Counted from the first letter of the stretch, positions 8,504 to 17,656 are shown. The stretch is DNA of 64,000 bases from Streptomyces sp. NRRL S-646 (GCF_000720765.1 NZ_JODC01000024.1:1-64000), one strand, 5' to 3'. The notes: a model not told the origin generated them from the letters alone. Made by a program: numbers and translations.

Positions 8504-9106
8504 GAGCGCGGTCAGGGCGGACCCGATGGTGTACGTGCGGGGTTGCTGTCGGGCTCTCCTCGGGGGAGGACGTTGTTCGGCGCCCGCCTCCCATCAGAAA
8601 AACATATTCCGACGTCGGGGCTCGACGCAGCGAGGGCCTCCGGCGGCACAAGGGGGAAGCGTGCCGCCGGAGGCTTTGCGGCCCGTCGGCCGACACAGGG
8701 GGAAGCATGCCGCCGTCGGGCTCTTGGTGCTCGCTCACCGAGCCACCGGGCGCGGTCGGCGCCGGGGGTTCCGGCTGGCGGGACCTACATTTCCCGGCGC
8801 GGCGTTGATCCGCACCCCGGTTCGATCACGAAAATCAACCGCCGGGGAGTGGACGCCTGGTGCTGTGACCGGGAAGGTTCACCGGGTTGTGGATTTCGCG
8901 GCGTTGGTCAGCGAGCACCGCACCGGGTGACGAGCGATCCGCCGCCTCCCGGCCGGGATGAACATGGGTGGTGTGGGAGTTGGGTGTGGCGACAGGTCAG
9001 GTGATCGTCGTGTCGCCACCGTACTGCCGCCGAAAGGCAACCTCATACCCCTGCTGCGCCTCGGCGTCTCCCTGCAAACCGCTGGCCGCTCGACGACGGA
9101 GCCGGC
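8504..9106. other. about 600 bp with no intact gene
   Basis: The sequence at 8868-8890 (core CCGGGAAGGTTC) has a near-identical inverted partner at 9958-9980; see the finding. The last 150 bp lead into the monooxygenase fragment in shifting frames, consistent with decay. Confidence 0.35.
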
Positions 9107-9418
9107 GTGCTCCGCGCCGCGGAAGTCAGCGACGTCCGGCGCCGCCTGCATGACCTCGCCGGCGGCGGGGGAATCGCTGACCGCCTGACGCTCGCTTCGG
9201 CTGCGTTCCTCACCCCGCCCGGTATCCCCGCGGCGGTTCCCCCACCGGGGCGACCACTCAGGGGCGCTGCACCCACCGCAGCGAGCGTCGCCGACGACCT
9301 CAGGCAGCTCGCCGAGGCGGGGCTCACCGATTGCACCCTGTGGCTGCCAGTCGCGGCTGAGCACGTCGGGAAGGCGATGGAGTGGGTCGCAGCCGAGGTC
9401 ACCCCGCGATTCACCTGA
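9107..9418 (+). pseudogene. luciferase-like (LLM class) monooxygenase, C-terminal fragment
   Basis: About 100 codons end with ADDLRQLAEAGLTDCTLWLP, then AAEHVGKAMEWVAAEV. This is the typical closing helix-strand-helix of LLM-class flavin or F420-dependent oxidoreductases, where a residue after the strand lines the barrel. The TIM-barrel front (over 200 residues) is missing, and upstream homology appears only in other frames. It is a dead tail between remnants of mobile elements. Confidence 0.5.
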
Positions 9419-9447
9419 TGGCGTGGGTGGAAAGGTCCCCGGGATGA

Positions 9448-9960
9448 TCAAGCTGTCGCGTCGAGGGGGCGTCGCCCCAGCGGATACCCCTCTCGCTGGG
9501 GATGCAGGCGCGTTCCTCGCGCTGGGCGGCGAGTACTTCGGGGTGGCGGGTGTTGTTGTCGCGCCATCGAAGGCAGGCGTGCAGAGCCCGGGTTTGGATG
9601 GTGTGGTCGGGGTGGTGGGAGTTGGCGAGGGTGAACTGCCGCAGCGGTCCGAAGTGGGCCTCGATCGGGTTGGCCCAGGAGGCATAGGTCGGGGTGAAGC
9701 ACAATTCGACCTTGTTCTTCTTCGTCCAGCGGCGGATGTCCGCGCCGGTGTGGGCGGAGAGGTTGTCCACAATGATGTAGATCGGGGCGCCGTCGGGCCA
9801 GGCGGCTGATCGACTTCAGCGCGGCCAAGGTGTTGGCGGTGCGTTTGCGGCGGCGGTCGACGCCCCACAGCGTGTCCTCACGGACGGAGTGGCAGCCGTG
9901 GAAGCAGGTGACGCCGTGGGTGCGACGGCGGCACCGCCCAACCAACCGCTCCAACGGCCA
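9448..9960 (-). pseudogene. IS630-family transposase, C-terminal half with frameshifts
   Basis: The minus strand gives, in pieces, RTHGVTCFHGCHSVREDTLWG and NTLAALKSISRL, then after a frameshift near 9800 MDNLSAHTGADIRRW with the second catalytic Asp, then FTPTYASWANPIEAHFGPLR with the catalytic Glu. A second shift near the end restores RRPLDATA before the stop at 9448. This is the DDE domain of IS630-family enzymes. The N-terminal HTH half is missing, so it is inactive. Confidence 0.8.
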
Positions 9961-10149
9961 ACCCGGCGAACCTTCCCGGCCAGGGCACCTGGCAGCCACG
10001 AATGAATCACGTTCCCCTCGGGCTTTACCGGGATATTGCGTCGATGTCACCGGAACCACATCGGGGGCGGAGAACGTCAGCTGCTACGGCAGGGGGGCTC
10101 CCCCGCAATGCCGTTCGCGCCAGTCATGTTCCGTCGGAGGTGGGACCCG

Positions 10150-13100
10150 ATGGGTCGTCCCGAAAGACCTGTGGACCCCGAGGCCGGTCCCGTCCAGCGG
10201 CTCGCGCACGAGCTGCGGGAACTACGACGCACCGCCGGGGGCCCGTCCTACCGGACCATGGCCAAGACGGCCGGCTTCGCACCGACAACGTTGTCCCAGG
10301 CGGCGACCGGTGAGCGGCTGCCGTCCTGGGCCGTCGTCGAGGGCTACGTACGGGCCTGCGGGGGTGATCCCGCGGAGTGGGAGCCACGCTGGAAGGAAGC
10401 CGGGACGGCGACCGCCGGCGAGGTCCGGGAGGACGAAGCGGAGGCGGCACCGCCGTACCGGGGTCTCGCCCGCTTCGAACTCGACGACCGGCACCTTTTC
10501 TTCGGCCGTGACCGGATCACCGAGGACCTGAGGCGGCTCGTGTGCGAGCAGCGGCTGGCCGTGCTGTTCGGGCCGTCCGGCAGCGGCAAGTCCTCGCTGC
10601 TGCGGGCCGGGCTGCTGCCGCGGCTGCGGGAGGCGATGGCCGAGAACGGGAATCCGGCGGTGCTGCGGGTGCTGACCCCCGGGGCGCGACCGGCCGGGAC
10701 ATACGGCCACCTCCTCGCCCCCGCCGAGGACGAGCCGGAGAGCTGGGTCGTGGTCGACCAGTTCGAGGAGGTCTTCACCCTGTGCCGGGACGCCGAGGAG
10801 CGGGCCCGCTTCATCGAGATGCTGCTGTCCGCCCGCGACCCGGACAGGCGGCTGAAGGTGCTCATCTCCGTACGAGCGGACTTCTACGCCCGCTGTGCCG
10901 AGCACCGGGACCTCGCGGACGCGCTGGCCCATGCCGGTCTGTTGCTCGGTCCGATGACGGCCGACGAGCTGCGCGAGGCGGTCGTCAAACCGGCGCAGGA
11001 AGTAGGGCTGCTGGTCGAACGGGAGCTGACCGCGCGGATCATCGAGGAGGTGGACGGTAGGCCCGGCGGGCTGCCGATGCTCTCGCACGCCCTGCTGGAG
11101 ACGTGGCGGCGGCGCAGGAGCCGGTTGATGACCCTGGCCGCATACGAGGCCGCCGGCGGGGTGAGCGGCGCCATCGCGGCGACCGCCGAGGAGGTGTACG
11201 GGCAGCTGACCCCGGATCAGGCGCGCACCGCACGGCATCTGCTGCTCCGCATGGTCGAACCGGGGCAGGGCACCACCCCCGACACCCGGCACCCGCTGCC
11301 CCGGGCCGAGCTCCAGGACCACCCGAATCCGGACGTGGGGCTGGTGGCGGACCGTCTTGCCCGGGCCCGTCTGGTCACCACCGACGAGGACGGCGTCCAG
11401 CTCGCCCACGAGGCACTGATCACCTGCTGGCCGCGGCTGTCCGCGTGGATCGAGGAGGACCGCGAACGGCTGCGTCACCACCGCCGGCTGACCGAGGTGG
11501 CCCACGCCTGGCAGGAGCACGGCCGCGACCCCGGCGCCCTGTACCGGGGTACCGCACTCACCCGTGCCGAGAAACTCTTCCCGGACGGCGACCTGCTCAC
11601 CGCGACGGAACAGGCCTTCCTCGCCGCTGCGCTCGACGCCCGCGACGCGGACCAGCGGGCCGCCGTCCGCACCGCCCGCCGGTCTCGCGCACTGCTCACG
11701 GCCCTGTCCGCCGTCCTGGTCACCGCGCTGGTGGTGAGCCTGGTCGCCTGGAGCCAGCACGTCGACAACGTGCGACAGGCCACGAACACGGCCGCCCGCC
11801 GCATCGCCTCCGTCGCCGACGCCCTGCGCACCACCGACCCGCGCACCGCGATGCTGCTCGGCGTCGCCGCCTGGCGGGTCTCCCCGCTGCCCGAGTCCCG
11901 CCGCGCCCTGCTGGGCTCGCTCGCCCAGCCCGAACAGGACGCCTTCACCGACCCGGTCCCCGGCGTCGGGCCCCGCCGCTTCCTCGCCGACTCCGGCCGT
12001 ATCCTGCTCGACGTCGCCTCCAGCCACTGGGTGACCTGGGACGTGGTCACCCACAAGAGAACCGGGGCAGGCACGGTGCCGCCGGGCGTCGTGCTCGACG
12101 CAGCCCCGGACGGCCGCGTCCTCGTCATCTCCCAGCACGTCGGCGTACGGCTGTGGGACACCCGGACGAGCCGTTGGACGGGGCCTGCGAGACCCATGCC
12201 GGAGTGGACGACGGTCGGCATCGGCAACGGCAGCGCGGTGGTCCGGGACACGGACGACGGCCGGGTACAGGTGCGTTCCGTCGGTGACGGCAGCGTCCTC
12301 TTCGAGACCCGGTCGCCCGGTGATCTGGCGCCTGTGCTGAGCGCCGACGGCCGGTCCGTCGTGGTCTGTCCCGCCGCCGGCGCACCGCAGGTCTGGGATG
12401 TCGCCGGCCGCCGCAGGCTGCCTGGCGCATGGGAGAACACCTCCGGCCTGTGCAAGACGGTCGATCCGGTCACCGGCGTGAAGTACGCCGACGCGAGGGT
12501 GAGCCTGAGCGCCTCCGGCGACCGTCTGCTGTCCATGTCATCGGCGGGCGTCCGCGTCTGGAACACCCGCACCGGCCGCCAGGAGGCCGATGTGAGTGAT
12601 TCCGGCGTGCGGTACGCCTCCCTGAGCGCCGACGGCGCCTTTCTGGCGACAGCGGACGACAGCGAGGTGCGGGTCTGGCGGCTGTCGGCCCCCGACGGCC
12701 CGGTGTTCCGGCGCGCCCTGAACAACCAGCAGCCGTACGGCGGCCTGGCCTGGGACCCCTCGCGTCCGGTCCTGCGCTATCTGGAAGGCAGTACGGTCCA
12801 CTCCCTCGACCTGGGCACGGCGGTCACATCCGCCTGGAAGGACCGTCCCTTCGACAAAGTCCTGCTGAGCCCGGACGGTCGCACCCTCGCCACCGCCCGA
12901 CTCTCCGGGTCCCGTTACACCGTCCAGCTCCGCTCCACCCGCGACGGCCACGTCCTGCGCACCCTGCCGACGCCGGCGCTCCCGGTCTCCCGCGCCCCCC
13001 GCCGGCCGGTCGCCCCGTCGGACACCCTGCCGTTGCTGGCGTTCGACGGCGACGGCACGGCGTTCGCCTACGGTGTCTCGGCACCGGGCAACCAGACGTC

Positions 13101-13911
13101 ACCACAACGTCTGACCGTCTGGGACATACGGCACGACCGCGCACGCGCCGAGCTGGACCTGGCGACCGCCGCGACCGGCCCCGTGGTGAACCTGGCTCTC
13201 GGCCCGTCCGGCCGTACCGCCTATGCCGCCCGGGTCAGCCCCTCCAGCGACCTGGCCATCGAGGCCTGGGACACCGCACGCGCCCGCCGCACCCGGGTGC
13301 TCACCGGCGTGTCCGGCCTGTCCGGCCCGGCGCTCGCCGTCAGCCCCGCCGGACGCCTCCTGGTCGGGGACAACCGCACGGCCACCCTGCCTTCGGGGCA
13401 GATGACCGAGCGGGACCTCGTTCTCGGCAGCCAGGCCGGCGCCTTCGCCTTCGGCGCCGACGGCTCTCGGCTGGCAGCAGGCGATGGCGCGGGCAGGGTC
13501 GCCCTGTGGGACGGACGGCTCCGACAGCGCTCCGGCGTCCTGCGCAACGTCTTCCCCGCCTCGCTCGGCCCCACCCCGCAATCGGTGAGTGCGCTGGCGT
13601 TCAGCCCCGACGGCCGCACCCTGGCCGTCGGCGGCGACGCGGGCACGCTCCAGCTGTGGGACACAGAGACCCAGCAACCTCTCGGCGACCCGCTGACCAC
13701 GCCCGGCGACCCGGTCGGCTCCCTCTCCTTCAGCCCGGACGGCACGACCGTGTACGCGGCCGGCGCGCACGTCCCGCTGCAGCGCTACCTCATCGATCCG
13801 GTCCGGGCCGTCGCCGAGGTCTGCGCCCGCGCGGGGCACGCCGATCTGACACGGGCGCAGTGGCGGACGTACGTCGGCGACGTGCCATATCAGAGGGTTT
13901 GCGGCCAGTGA
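10150..13911 (+). CDS. nSTAND1 NTPase with N-terminal HTH and C-terminal WD40 repeats
   Basis: A 1253-residue signal-transducing ATPase. Residues 15-85 form an XRE-like helix-turn-helix (SYRTMAKTAGFAPTTLSQA). The nSTAND1 domain follows from about 105: P-loop GPSGSGKSS at 141-149 and Walker B WVVVDQFEEVF at about 198-208. A hydrophobic segment at about 517-540 probably crosses the membrane or packs as a linker. From about 640 to the end, WD40-like blades recur (LSADGRSVV, FSPDGRTLAVGG, LQLWDTET). ATG 10150 has GGAGGTGGGA upstream. STAND NTPases typically oligomerise on sensing a ligand through the repeat domain; some act in defence. Partner and ligand are unknown. It sits alone between IS630 debris and a duplicated copy of its own 3' end. 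Confidence 0.88.
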   Translation: MGRPERPVDPEAGPVQRLAHELRELRRTAGGPSYRTMAKTAGFAPTTLSQAATGERLPSWAVVEGYVRACGGDPAEWEPRWKEAGTATAGEVREDEAEAAPPYRGLARFELDDRHLFFGRDRITEDLRRLVCEQRLAVLFGPSGSGKSSLLRAGLLPRLREAMAENGNPAVLRVLTPGARPAGTYGHLLAPAEDEPESWVVVDQFEEVFTLCRDAEERARFIEMLLSARDPDRRLKVLISVRADFYARCAEHRDLADALAHAGLLLGPMTADELREAVVKPAQEVGLLVERELTARIIEEVDGRPGGLPMLSHALLETWRRRRSRLMTLAAYEAAGGVSGAIAATAEEVYGQLTPDQARTARHLLLRMVEPGQGTTPDTRHPLPRAELQDHPNPDVGLVADRLARARLVTTDEDGVQLAHEALITCWPRLSAWIEEDRERLRHHRRLTEVAHAWQEHGRDPGALYRGTALTRAEKLFPDGDLLTATEQAFLAAALDARDADQRAAVRTARRSRALLTALSAVLVTALVVSLVAWSQHVDNVRQATNTAARRIASVADALRTTDPRTAMLLGVAAWRVSPLPESRRALLGSLAQPEQDAFTDPVPGVGPRRFLADSGRILLDVASSHWVTWDVVTHKRTGAGTVPPGVVLDAAPDGRVLVISQHVGVRLWDTRTSRWTGPARPMPEWTTVGIGNGSAVVRDTDDGRVQVRSVGDGSVLFETRSPGDLAPVLSADGRSVVVCPAAGAPQVWDVAGRRRLPGAWENTSGLCKTVDPVTGVKYADARVSLSASGDRLLSMSSAGVRVWNTRTGRQEADVSDSGVRYASLSADGAFLATADDSEVRVWRLSAPDGPVFRRALNNQQPYGGLAWDPSRPVLRYLEGSTVHSLDLGTAVTSAWKDRPFDKVLLSPDGRTLATARLSGSRYTVQLRSTRDGHVLRTLPTPALPVSRAPRRPVAPSDTLPLLAFDGDGTAFAYGVSAPGNQTSPQRLTVWDIRHDRARAELDLATAATGPVVNLALGPSGRTAYAARVSPSSDLAIEAWDTARARRTRVLTGVSGLSGPALAVSPAGRLLVGDNRTATLPSGQMTERDLVLGSQAGAFAFGADGSRLAAGDGAGRVALWDGRLRQRSGVLRNVFPASLGPTPQSVSALAFSPDGRTLAVGGDAGTLQLWDTETQQPLGDPLTTPGDPVGSLSFSPDGTTVYAAGAHVPLQRYLIDPVRAVAEVCARAGHADLTRAQWRTYVGDVPYQRVCGQ

Positions 13912-13947
13912 TGCGGCAGCTCGGGCTCGGGTCCGGCCACGCCCTCC
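13864..13947 (+). repeat. 84-bp direct repeat, copy 1 (3' end of the nSTAND1 gene)
   Basis: Starts CGGACGTACGTCGGCGACG within the last codons of the NTPase gene and runs 36 bp past its stop. A second, diverged copy lies 120 bp further on. Confidence 0.8.
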
Positions 13948-13983
13948 ACGGCATCGCCCGACAGACGCCCCGACGCCATGAAA

Positions 13984-14067
13984 CGGACGTACGTCGGCGA
14001 CGCGCCGTATCAGTGATTTACCGCCAGCCATGCGGCAGCTCAAGCCCAGGTCCGGCCACGCCCCCTC
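13984..14067 (+). repeat. 84-bp direct repeat, copy 2
   Basis: Repeats the end of the NTPase gene (CGGACGTACGTCGGCGACG, then ATGCGGCAGCTC and TCCGGCCACGCC) with about 80 percent identity. It contains no gene of its own. It may be what is left of a tandem gene copy or a recombination duplicate. Confidence 0.8.
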
Positions 14068-14443
14068 CCCGCTGATTCTCAGGTGCGCGCCCCGCCCTCG
14101 TAGTCCCCCTGGGCCGATACCAGGCGGGAGGAGGGGAGGGCAGGACGGTGTCGGCCGATGGTCCGCGGCTGGGCCACGAAGGTTTGAGGCAAGCTGAGCG
14201 GGTCCGGCAAAGGCCGGTGCGGTACGGCAGCGCTCCGAAGGGGCGCGGGGCGGTGTTGATTTGCGGCTCCGCCACGGGGCGCGACCAGCCACGACGGCGC
14301 TGTCGACGGCCGACGGCACTCCCGGCGGAGCGCTCAGGGCTTGCCCGGCCGATCATGCGGATCCTGCAACGCCGATGATGACCCCCTGGATACCCGCCGA
14401 CTGTCGCTGAATCACAGTAGCCCGAGACCCGTTCGGGGCTCGC
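14068..14443. other. about 375 bp spacer between the NTPase and the HxlR gene
   Basis: No gene was recognised. It includes at 14236-14297 a motif I have met repeatedly between Streptomyces genes (GGGGCGCGGGGC, GCGGCTCCGCC, GCGCGACCAGCC), a dispersed intergenic palindrome-rich repeat. Confidence 0.45.
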
Positions 14444-14779
14444 TCAGTCGGCGTCGGGTCTCTGCTCCGCCGTGGTGTCGTAGGCGGCGCGGGCCTCGGC
14501 GATGGCGGCCCGATGCCGCTCGGCCCGGCCCGCCAGCCCGGTCAGCGACGCGTGCAGCTCCCGGACCATGGGCGTGAGGCTGTACTCGACCTTGGGCGGC
14601 ACGGTCGGATGCACGGTGCGAACGAGTGGTCCGTCCCGCTCCAGCCGGCGCAGGTTGAGCGTGAGCATTCGGCGGCTGATGCCATTGATGGCGCGTTCGA
14701 GTTCGGTGAAGCGAACCGGGCCGTGAGCGGCGGCGATCAGGATCCCGATGCTCCACTTGCCCGCCACACGGTCGAGCAC
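14444..14779 (-). CDS. HxlR-family winged-helix regulator, 5' end probably truncated
   Basis: A MarR-like DNA-binding protein; family members often sense redox state or aldehydes through an N-terminal Cys. The readable product (111 residues from GTG 14779) has VAGKWSIGILIAAAHG, FTELERAINGISRRMLTLNLRRLERDG and VEYSLTPM, the whole HxlR core. Homologues begin some 10-15 residues earlier with the CPVTEVLDRV segment. Those codons (ALRDEACPVTE) are still present in frame upstream of 14779, but no start codon precedes them before the ISAs1 remnant begins. So the original start was lost and the gene is either dead or translated from an internal GTG. Confidence 0.65.
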   Translation of the reverse strand: MLDRVAGKWSIGILIAAAHGPVRFTELERAINGISRRMLTLNLRRLERDGPLVRTVHPTVPPKVEYSLTPMVRELHASLTGLAGRAERHRAAIAEARAAYDTTAEQRPDAD

Positions 14780-14877
14780 CTCGGTGACCGGACAGGCTTC
14801 GTCCCTCAGCGCTTCGGTAACACGGGTGATGCCGGCGCTGCCGCGAAGTGCCCGGAATTTGGCCGCCCTGGCAGATT

Positions 14878-15426
14878 GCTCTCGCGGTCATCAAGACCAA
14901 CCAGCCCACCGCCTGCGTCCAGCTCTCCGCCCTGCCCTGGACCTCAGTCAAGGTCCAGCACACCGCCTCCGCCACCGCCCGCGGCCGCCGCGAGTCCCGC
15001 TCGATCAAAACCTGCGCCATGGCCGGCAGGGCTGCATCGCTTTCCCTCACGCCCACCTCGTCGTCCGGGTCCACCGCCGCCGCAAGCCCACCGGCCAGCC
15101 CGAAATACGCGAAAGCGTCTACGCGGTCGCCAGCCTCGCCGCCCCGTCAAACCCGCCCCGCCGACCTTGCCGCCGCCATTCGCGGGCACTGGGGCATCGA
15201 AATTGCCCCCCACTACATCCGAGATGTCACGTTCGCCGAGGAAGCCTCGACCATTCACGCCTCCACCGCACCCCGCGCCATGGCCACCATCCGCAACCTC
15301 GCCATCGGCACCCTGAAGCTCCTCGAAGCCGACGACCTCGCCAAGACCCGAGCCATCCGCCACGAACCCGAACGAGCACTCACCATCCTGGGCATCACCA
15401 ACGACCAGAACGCTCAGGGAACTTGA
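14878..15426 (+). pseudogene. ISAs1-family transposase, C-terminal remnant with two frameshifts
   Basis: Three frames must be joined: AVIKTNQPTACVQL, then (shifted) IRESVYAVASLAA, then (shifted back) LAAAIRGHWGIEIAPHYIRD and APRAMATIRNLAIGTLKLLE, ending with ERALTILGITNDQ. The RGHWGIE...RDVTF and RNLAIG blocks are the signature tail of ISAs1 transposases. The front half is absent. It abuts the HxlR gene start and probably destroyed it. Confidence 0.8.
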
Positions 15427-16011
15427 TCCAGCCCTGGAGGGAGTCACCTCGGAGTTGTTCGATCTCATTCATCCGGGTTGATGAACAACTCACCTCCCTC
15501 AAGAATCCTTCATGCCCGGCGGTGATCTCTCGTCTTTCGGTCCTGGCACCGTGACAGCACGTCAACGCTCTCGGGCCCCCGTCAACCCGCACCTCACCGG
15601 AGCGCAGCGCGGGCGGATTTTCCGGAACGTTTGTCGCAGCGCCCGTTACTGGCCCCTGCTGCTGCATCAAAGCGTTCAAAAGAAACTCAGGAGAACTTGA
15701 AATGCATCCCCGATGCCCACAGGGCAGTCACGGCCAGCGGATCTCCAGGATTCCCGCGTCATGATGCCGACGATCGACGGAGATCTGCGGGCACAGCTTC
15801 TGCGACGTCCTGCAACCGAGCGCCTGCAACATCCATCCTGGTACCTCACATGTCGCTCCGAAGATCACGGAAAGGCCAGGCGAATCCGCTGCCCGGGGCT
15901 AAGCAGCTTCCCGATCACCCAAAAGCGGTCCGGCACGATCACACACGTTCCCCGTCCCATGCCGGGTCAACATCCGCCTCACAGCGTAGGACCTTTCCAC
16001 CACCGGAGAAA
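15427..16011. other. about 585 bp upstream of the LuxR regulator
   Basis: The plus strand stays open in one frame, but without coding-like composition before 16012. It is somewhat AT-richer near 15650-15760 and probably holds the regulator promoter. No protein or RNA was identified. Confidence 0.4.
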
Positions 16012-16740
16012 ATGATGTCGTGTGGTTCTCGATTTCAGGGTTCCCCTTTATCCATCGGATCACTGGCGATCGTCGTGGTCAGCCGCCACGGAACCAGGCC
16101 ACCCCTACTCTCCGGGACCGACTGCCGCGTGATCCGCAATCCCTGTGAAATAAGGGAAAGTGATCAAGTGTTACTTTTCTATGGATCCGGCATGGGGAGA
16201 GAAGTACGGCGCTTTTCGGCCGAGTCGAGAGGCAAAGTTCTTCCCGTAGTGGTGTTGGCGCCCGAGCTCGATTGGGGTGATGTGTCCAGGGCGCTGAACC
16301 ATGGAGCTCTCGGTTATCTACTGGAAAACGAGTACGGCTGCCTGGTGATGGAAGCTCTTATCTGCGCTTCTACGGGCACGAGCATTCTCGACCCCGAAAT
16401 CGCCGCCGAGCAGATCAGAGCTGCCCGCGGAACAAGGATCGGACCGAGTGACCGGGGGCATACGGGAACAGGAGCCCGCAGGACAGCCGATTCGCCGAGA
16501 CTGCTCACCGAGCGAGAACGTCAGGTCATGGATCTACTCGCCTCCGGCACGACAATCAGAGCTATTTCAAAAAAGCTATCCCTGACGGAAAAGACAGTCC
16601 GAAACTATCTCAGCCGCATTTACGTGAAGCTCGAAGTGCACAGCCAGTCGGAAGCGATACTGCGCTGGCTCGGGCTCTTGCGTCCCCGAGTCCACGCAAG
16701 GGACATTGGTGATGCCGAGCGGAGTGAGCGGTGGCCGTGA
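16012..16740 (+). CDS. LuxR/NarL-family regulator with a degenerate receiver domain
   Basis: A 242-residue two-domain regulator. The N-terminal half folds like a response-regulator receiver (VVVLAPELDWGDVSRALNHGALGYLLEN matches the usual alpha4-beta5 region). However, the phosphoacceptor site is replaced (VLLFYGSGMG in place of LLDxxMP), and the conserved Lys after GYLL is Glu, so phosphorylation is unlikely. The C-terminal HTH is intact (LLTERERQVMDLLASG, then ISKKLSLTEKTVRNYLSRIYVKL). Two adjacent ATGs (16012, 16015) follow GGAG at 16004; the second has better spacing. It points at the secreted-protein gene 16925-17293. A fragment of a sister gene is at 6654-6725. Confidence 0.85.
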   Translation: MMSCGSRFQGSPLSIGSLAIVVVSRHGTRPPLLSGTDCRVIRNPCEIRESDQVLLFYGSGMGREVRRFSAESRGKVLPVVVLAPELDWGDVSRALNHGALGYLLENEYGCLVMEALICASTGTSILDPEIAAEQIRAARGTRIGPSDRGHTGTGARRTADSPRLLTERERQVMDLLASGTTIRAISKKLSLTEKTVRNYLSRIYVKLEVHSQSEAILRWLGLLRPRVHARDIGDAERSERWP

Positions 16741-16924
16741 AGTCGCAGGGTGGAAGTTGTGGCGGATCTCCTGCCGGTCCCGGTGCAGCCCTCATCGAAC
16801 GTCATCAATCTCCGCGGCTGTCCCCACCTCGGAGCGGCAACGCCGGAAGGCTCACTGTCCCGGTGGTCGCGATTCCGCATCGCGACCACCAGGTTTTTCT
16901 CATCGCCGGAGAGCGTGAAACGCC

Positions 16925-17293
16925 TTAGTTCACGTTCCACGTCTGGGAGACGTCATCCGGCACAACTCGGCTGAACGAGGCAGCGGAGTTCCAGTCGCCA
17001 CAGCCGGGCTTCCGGTACATGTCGAAGTGAACGTTGTCACCACTGTTCACCGACACCGTCGTGGCGATCAAGGTCGTTCCGCGAGAGGCCGCAAAGCAGG
17101 CGTCGGTGCCGTTCGTGGGGTCGGTGACAGCCACCGATGCCGCGTCGGGCGATATAAGGTTGCCGTTGATCGCAATGCGAGAAGTGGTTGCCGCGGATGC
17201 CGGTGCGGCAGCCATGGCAATGGCCAGCAGCGTCGCCGCTCCGGTAGCGGAAGCGACGGCAACAATGCGGCTCGGATTCTTGAAGGAACGCAT
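16925..17293 (-). CDS. small secreted protein of unknown function (copy B)
   Basis: A 122-residue protein opening with MRSFKNPSRIVAV and a hydrophobic leader ending in APASA, so it is exported. The mature part has two cysteine positions (DACFAA and GCGDW) and a pattern shared with the protein at 7098-7586: S-hydrophobic-x-hydrophobic-T-x-P, then Cys, V-x-V-x-x-GD, FDMY, Cys-Gly and FSRVV. ATG 17293 starts right at the signal peptide; GGA lies at about -8. It is convergent with the LuxR regulator, 185 bp between stops. Function unknown; a structural or inhibitory role outside the cell is only a guess. Confidence 0.75.
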   Translation of the reverse strand: MRSFKNPSRIVAVASATGAATLLAIAMAAAPASAATTSRIAINGNLISPDAASVAVTDPTNGTDACFAASRGTTLIATTVSVNSGDNVHFDMYRKPGCGDWNSAASFSRVVPDDVSQTWNVN

Positions 17294-17656
17294 CAGTAGT
17301 CCAATTCTACGAGTTGGTGTTTCCCGTTCAGACCCTATTCCAGCCGGAAACCGGGAACGCGGGTGATCCTGCTGCCCGAGGCAATGCATCAGGCGATGCC
17401 CAGCAATCCATCCCGCCCGATCAGGAACAGCCATGGTCGGTAATCTTGAAGGACACGGAATGACCTCTTTCCCCGGCCGAGACTTCATCGTTCGAATCTC
17501 TCCGGTTCAGCAGAATCACGATCGTGTTGTTATGGATTATGAGTGCGAAGAGAAGACGCTGATAGAGTCATTTACCTCTGGTGATCTTCAACACGCGACA
17601 CAGGGAGGAGGGCGGTGCGGACGCCCTGCGCTCGATGGGACCGGCTTCGGTGGAAC
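17294..17656. other. about 360 bp spacer upstream of secreted protein B
   Basis: It should contain the promoter of the secreted protein near 17300-17400. The segment at about 17480-17590 is AT-richer than the rest. No gene was recognised. Confidence 0.4.
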
